NCBI GenBank assembly: GCA_949357655.1
Contig: CASHTG010000017.1
Location: 1,736,001-1,800,000 of the forward strand
Length of the DNA: 64,000 nt
Source of the DNA: Parascedosporium putredinis
Lineage: Eukaryota; Ascomycota; Sordariomycetes; Microascales; Microascaceae
Direction: 5' to 3'
This document shows positions 58,887-64,000 of this stretch, piece after piece. The notes beneath the pieces were generated by a model. The model was not told the DNA's origin. It saw nothing but the letters and a program-made list of their open reading frames with translations, and searched no databases. Within the stretch, counting starts at the first letter, position 1, and every line of letters begins with the position of its first letter. A program made the position numbers and the translations under genes.

Positions 58887-61712
58887 ATGGCGTCGGCTCC
58901 AAGCTCGAATACGCCCGAGAACCCGCAGGCCAGGCTTGCGCGGGCTCTCATAGAACCGGGGATGGTTGCTTTCGACCCTGCTTCGGACCTCACAGCTGAT
59001 GCGGCCCGGAAGGCTCGGGCAGAGTTCGAGTCGGTCCTCCAGAGGTAAGCCGGGTGTCGATGACCCGCTTCAGGTCCCGAATCTGACGTACTTCAGTGCT
59101 GGTTCCTGGAGCCTCGTCCAAGTACTAAATGGGCTGGTGAAACCCGGCGTAGTAGTCGAGTGGTTAAGGAAGGAGTTCGTAGTCGCTCTCATGCGCGTAC
59201 CCATGAGACCTCAGGGCGTGCGCGCGACGTTAGAGTTCATCTTCTCCGTACACCCAAGCAGTACAGCAGTCACTAGAGAGGAAGAGACCGCGCCTCAAAA
59301 GCGCGGGGCCAATATCGCTCCCGAGGCCTTGGCAATGGCCGCAAAGCTGTTGTCGTCCACGCCCCCGGGCCTTGAGGACGGGGTCTGGGTCCGTGGAATT
59401 GCACCCCAGCTGCTTGCTTTACTCGATGGTGACGAAGGTCCTGAACTAGCCAGGGTGGCAGCTCACATAATATCGTTTGGTATTTTGGGTAGAAAACGGC
59501 TGGGCGCTCCAGGTGAGTGGGGCATATCTCCCTCTATCCCCCGTCCGCCATTGCGCAAGTCTAACATTGGGGTAGGCGCGCCTGGCTGGAATATATTCGT
59601 AGACCCGATTCTACGCCGCATTCGGCCGTCATTAAGTCCTAAATGGAGGTACGAGTTGGCTGAAGGCAAGAATGAAGCTGAGGTTATTGATCTAAGCAAG
59701 GACCAAGTCATCGTGGCCGCCGAGGACCTCGAGATTGCCCTTCGTCGCCTTTCATCTCTGCTCCAAGCCAGTCCGTCCCCTGGCCTATGCAAAAGACTCA
59801 TAGACCCCATCCTTCTTCAGCTCTGGATACTCTCGTCCTGGATAAAGCCCTCGCAGAGGACGAAGGAGAGATACTGCGATATCGCCATCCCCCTCTTGAG
59901 GATGTATCTTAAAGTTGCGTCGTCCCCCAGCAAGACCGATATCCTACTAGAGCACCTGATGGCGGTTGGAGATGTAGAAGGTGAGAAAATCGTCTGGAAA
60001 TACCAAGAGACTTCGAGTGGTGATTTGCAGGTCGTGATCCCGAGGGTGGCTGAGCAGGTGCCCCAACTACAGGATTTAGATGCAGACGATGTGGAAGAGA
60101 AAGCCTCGACCTTGGCCGCTACCGTAGTTGAGAGCTGCACGGACACAGATATATCCACTCTGTTCATGCACCTTTTCAAGGGATGGCTCTCCTCAAAGTC
60201 ACCCGAGCTTTTCGCTTCTGTTAAGATCAAGATAGAGGATGACGAGAAGGCGGCATCCCCTGCAAGGCCTGCTAAAAATGGCGGTATTACGCTATCTCTT
60301 GGAAAAGGCTGCGGAGAAAGTCATCAGCAACCCGAATCAGCTTTTGGAACTTGTCTGCAACGTCCTCGAGGCTCAAAGCGCTGAATCGCAGGAGAGCGAG
60401 ATTATCGCTGTCATCCTTAGCCTGTTGAATCAAATTGTATCGGCGCCGCAATTCCAAACGACACAAATCAGCCCTGAAAAGCTCAGCCTTATTGAGAGCT
60501 CGCTACAGCGGCTTTCCACGCACAAGTCACCAGAGATAGCACAGACGGCAACGAATCTCTCGCTTCTTCTCCAGTACCGAGACGAGTTGGAGGAGCCTTC
60601 GGATGCTGTGCCGCCAACGCAGAGGCAGATTGAGGATCGGAATACTTACAAGCTCGCCATGTCATACATTAGAGACCCCGAATCGCCACCGCCGGTTAGA
60701 TCTGAAGGTCTCAATCTCATAGCTGGCCTCATTAAATCCAGTAGCCCGGCTTTAGACATCCCCGCTGTCCTGGTCCTTCTTTCGAAGCTACTATCTGATA
60801 GCGAAGATTTCGTCAACCTCCGCATCGTCAGAATGCTCGTTCAGCTAGCAGAGAAGCACCCGAAAACGGTGTGCCACGAAGTACTTGATCATTATCTTGA
60901 CGCAAAAGAACTAGCTTCTACAGACACAAGATTGCGCTTTGGCGAGGCCTTGGCCCAGATTATCGAACGGCTAGGCCAGACGTTTACCGGGGAACTAGCT
61001 ACTCAAGTCTGCGAGGCGCTTCTATCAATCACCAGCCGCCGCGGGAACCGGGTAAGAACGGCGCGCAAACAGGAGAGGGAAGCGCGTCTCCAGGAGAAGA
61101 AGAACCAGGAGGCCGCTGAGGCCTGGGGGCGAGGTTCTTGACATGAGCGAGGAGGTTACCGAAGAGGAGCGGGAAAGGAACGAGATTCTTGCTAGTATTG
61201 TGGAAGGCTGGGAGAGCAAGCGCGGGGCCGAGGATGTGCGCATGCGGACCTCTGCCCTTTCCATCATGTCCGTCGCTGTGGAGACTCATATCGCGGGCAT
61301 CGGGCCGTCTCTGATATCAACCACCGTGGACTTATGCCTACACATACTAACCTTTGAGTCTGAGCTGGAAAAAGGCATTTTGAGACGAGCAGCCATCATA
61401 TTCATAATGGGCTTCGCCCGCGCTCTCAATGACGCAAGGGAGCAAGGACGAAGCCTCGGCTTTGGGCTCACAGAGGAGAGCCGCGAAGATATCATGCGGA
61501 CCCTCCAGTACATCACATTGACGGACAATGACGGCTTAGTTCAGCAACACGCAAAGGACGTCATAGAAAGCCTAGATAACCTCCGGTTGGCCACGCTTCT
61601 GTCGCAGCAGGCGAGGCAGCCTGCGAATATAGAAATGCTCGTAGGGTTGCCACCAAAGCTCGATCTTCATAGCGATCGTAGCGCAAGGCCAAAAATCGAG
61701 GAGATTGAGTAG
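58887..61712 (+). CDS. RTP1: RTP1/TANGO6-like RNA polymerase II assembly and import factor
   Basis: Rtp1 helps assemble RNA polymerase II in the cytoplasm and bring it into the nucleus. Exons 58887-59044 and 59097-61712 (a 52-base intron) give about 923 residues. The body is alpha-solenoid. The C-terminal third shows the RTP1_C1-like HEAT region (VLLSKLLSDSEDFVNLRIVR, MLVQLAEKHPKTV, TRLRFGEALAQIIERLGQTF), a charged helical insertion, then the RTP1_C2-like segment (RTSALSIMSVAVETHIAGIG, ILRRAAIIFIMGFARAL) and a variable tail ending PKIEEIE. Assignment rests on this layout and remembered family patterns, so the name is likely but not certain. Two frame breaks, at the A5 run 60274-60278 and the G5 run 61125-61129, both have the sign of one extra (or two missing) bases. 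Confidence 0.8.
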
Positions 61713-62078
61713 CGCAGAGTATAAGACCAAACTCCCGAGAGCAGATCAAATGGGAAGGAAACTTGAATTAAAATAAAACTCGCTGTTGAACTTTCGATCT
61801 CCAATGCTCCCAACAGCTGAAGCTGTCTGTCACAATTTGTCGTTGCGGACCGGACGGAGGGGCATCATTTAAGTGTAGTCACGTGAACCCGTGACGCGTG
61901 CGCGCTCTCCACTTCACGAATGCTGGCTTGTCGCGACGAAGAGATCACGGAGAGTCCACCCAACAAGAGCTCAATTAAACACATTATTCAGGCACGGTCC
62001 CCAGCTGATGGGAGATACAGAATCCGCACGGCTAAACCACGATAATGTCACGGTGATCTCGAGGATATCCTTGGAAGC
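61713..62078. other. Intergenic, RTP1 to the AT-hook protein
   Basis: About 370 bases between two plus-strand genes; probably 3' UTR and promoter. No gene is seen. Confidence 0.5.
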
Positions 62079-63787
62079 ATGCATGCCGGGCGAATAATCG
62101 CCGACTCCGATGACGAGGATGTTTTGAGCCCGATTCCGAGCCCTACCAAACCCACAACGGATTGGTCATCTGCAAAGCCGAGCGATGGAACTTCTTCAAC
62201 GGATCCCGTGTTTTCCAGTCGGTGTACCTCGCGCAGCAGGGTGCGGCGATAGCGAGCGCTTTTGGCGGCGATGCGGTCGGCCCTGAGGGGCATTTTCAAC
62301 CTCCAGGTCTGCTCGACGGTAGTTTCAGAGAGACGCAGGATTCTTTACCAGAGCTCGTTTCGGTAGCGAACGCTGGAGGGGCCAACTCTAGCCTAGGCCG
62401 TGCTAGCGGCGACCTCTTGACCAAGGCAAATGCAGAGTATGATCCGTGGGCCATGCCCAGCAGCCCGGCAGAAGAGCCTCGTGCGTCAACGAGAGGTCGA
62501 ATGTCGGCGATTGACGCCGACGCTCTGCAGATAGTGGACCTCGTGTCTCCTGAGCGGCCAACGCACAAGGGAAGACGACGCATTGAGAGGCCGGGGGCGA
62601 GTCTTGACGACGGCGACTCGACGCAACCTCTTGGAGACGGAACTGACAAGGCTTTCCGGAATGGAGGTACCGGACTCTACGTGGAGGCTTCTAGGATGAC
62701 TTCGAGCCAAATGAAGCAGTATGAGGATGTCAGCCTGCCTGGGCTAAGTCCGCTGGAGGAGCCCGTATCCTTGAGTCGAAATAACCATCTGGTTCGATCA
62801 AGCGGCTCGGCTACAATCGCCTACCCGACGCCTACGCAGTTTCGATCGCATGGTGCAACCGCCGCATCTATGCTCCCGCCAACGGCAGAGGTCCCGTCTA
62901 GCGAACCGGAACGCGGGGCAAAACGAAGGCGGCTTAGTAGCTTTCCGGCCACGGCCGATCCGCGCTCGTCGCCCGACATTATCGCGGCAGGGCCGCCACC
63001 AAAATCAAGAAACAGCCCTACTCCTCCCCCTTGGAGCACCGCGAGGGACAGATACAGCAAAAAGAGGACAACTACGATGAAGACTGGAACGAGAAGGACT
63101 TTAGAGTCCCGAGACAGCCTGAGCAGAAGCCTGGCCGACAGAAGCGCGCTCAACGGACCAACAAGAAAGGCGCTCGTGGGAAACCAAAGGAACAAGATGA
63201 CTCAACTACGACGCCGCTAGGGGACGGAAGCGGAAGTGCCGAGGATGAGCTGGCGCATATACCGACTGAACCCCGACAGAGCACACGTGCGAAAAGGGCG
63301 GCCGATCTCGAGCAGGCTCCCGCTATCGCTGTTGCTGCAACGGCAGCCGGCGAGGAGGTCCGATTGGAAAGCGCACCGCCGCAAAGAAAAACGCGGGCGC
63401 CCTAAAAATCAGCCAAGGCAGCCATCGGAGTGCAGGATGACGTCGCGGAAGCGCAGTCCCCCGGCCACCACCGTTGGACAGCACGGCCGAGACATGGAGC
63501 AACAACGACGTGGGGGAAAAGCAAAGGAAGAAGACAAACAGCTGGGCGAGCCCGGCGACGATGCAAAGGCTTTCTCTCCTGCAAAGGCGAAGGAACCTAC
63601 GAGCACAGATGCCGGCACACTCCAGGGACTTCCAAAACCAGCGGCCCGCGAAGGAGGGGTTGGGAATGGCAAGGCTGGCTCGAAACCCACTCCAGCCAAA
63701 GAGCAAGGGACTAGGCCGGTTTACCGCGTCGGGCTCAGCAAGCGGACGAGGATTGCACCGCTCCTCAAATGTATTCGTAAGACGTGA
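62079..63787 (+). CDS. AT-hook protein with a C-terminal RAD51AP1-like motif; function unknown
   Basis: A single-exon reading with three frame breaks gives 569 residues. It begins MHAGRIIADSDDEDVLSPIP, typical of fungal nuclear proteins with an acidic SDDED patch. Most of it is low-complexity, charged and Ser/Pro-rich. It then has NYDEDWNEKDFRVPRQP, a basic region with an AT-hook core (KRGRPKNQ, about residue 435), more disordered sequence, and a compact C-terminus YRVGLSKRTRIAPLLK followed by five residues and TGA. The last motif (GLSKxxRIxPLLK-like) is the only strongly ordered-looking element and resembles, from memory, the Rad51-binding C-terminus of animal RAD51AP1. Breaks are at T4 62211-62214 and near 63028-63031 (each one base short) and near 63370-63382 (opposite sign). 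A role in DNA repair or recombination is inference only. Confidence 0.7.
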
Positions 63788-63922
63788 AGGGAAGTCGTAC
63801 GGCAAGGGAGGGTGGGGGAGGGTGAGGGGCAGGGTGAGGGGCATGAGCTCACGTCGATGCGTGTCTACAAGGTGTGGCTCTCATTGTATGTGTGTATGTC
63901 CATGTTTATATGTTCATGTGCG

Positions 63923-63953
<31 letters not shown>

Positions 63954-64000
63954 TCCATATGGGCGGTGTATCGGTGTAGTTTGTCGCTCTCTGGCTACTT
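63788..64000. other. 3' flank with a TG repeat
   Basis: Downstream of the AT-hook gene to the window end. It contains GGTGAGGG-like direct repeats at about 63810-63842 and the TG microsatellite listed separately. No gene. Confidence 0.6.
63927..63953. repeat. TG dinucleotide microsatellite
   Basis: About thirteen consecutive TG units, preceded by looser TG-rich sequence from about 63880. Confidence 0.9.

Noticed and set aside
1..64000. Transposons, RIP-decayed repeats, CRISPR, viral or toxin genes, secondary-metabolite cluster
   Set aside because: No transposase, integrase, reverse transcriptase, long terminal or inverted repeats, AT-rich RIP blocks, spaced repeat array, or PKS/NRPS/terpene genes were seen.

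Overview
The window is chromosomal DNA from a filamentous ascomycete (Pezizomycotina, most likely a Sordariomycete). The signs are intron-containing housekeeping genes with short introns (about 50-240 bases, GT...AG, CTAAC/CTGAC-like branch sites), roughly balanced base composition, long pyrimidine-rich leaders, about one gene per 3.5-4 kb on both strands, and protein sequences that match fungal orthologues. I see no transposon, CRISPR array, prophage, virus-derived sequence or biosynthetic gene cluster.

Layout: a stomatin/SPFH protein (1.2-2.7 kb, +); an intron-containing tRNA-Val(AAC) (3.4 kb, -); NOP58 (4.4-6.4, -) divergent from V-ATPase subunit d (7.1-8.4, +); mitochondrial ribosomal protein uS15m (8.7-9.8, -) divergent from cytosolic RPS0/uS2 (10.2-11.3, +); a VTC2/3-type SPX protein (12.9-15.4, +); a conserved fungal protein of unknown function (17.7-20.4, +); nucleoporin NIC96 with an FG-rich N-terminus (21.8-25.4, -); an FGGY sugar kinase with two tiny 5' exons (26.1-28.3, -); the Set3-complex SANT protein SNT1 (29.4-36.1, -); deoxyhypusine synthase (38.4-39.7, +); the spliceosomal cyclophilin CWC27 (40.1-41.8, +); heat-shock factor HSF1 (43.4-45.7, +); a PPIL3-type cyclophilin (46.8-47.4, -); an alpha-arrestin (50.6-52.2, +); an unresolved GC-rich coding-like block (54.1-56.0); succinyl-CoA ligase beta subunit (56.4-58.1, -) divergent from RTP1/TANGO6 (58.9-61.7, +); and an AT-hook protein ending in a motif reminiscent of RAD51AP1 (62.1-63.8, +).

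The genes are housekeeping functions spread over ribosome biogenesis, translation, splicing, vacuolar acidification and polyphosphate, nuclear pore, chromatin and the TCA cycle. They do not form one pathway or operon-like system. The dominant anomaly is technical: about 40 single-base frame breaks in otherwise well-conserved genes, nearly all in short homopolymers and about four in five of them a missing base. When each break is counted as one missing or one extra base, every gene whose ends I could fix becomes a whole number of codons. This looks like uncorrected homopolymer error in the assembly, so the gene models below are given as spans across these breaks. The most biologically open items are the AT-hook protein at the right end, the unidentified proteins at 17.7-20.4 kb and 54.1-56.0 kb, and the FG-rich NIC96 N-terminus.
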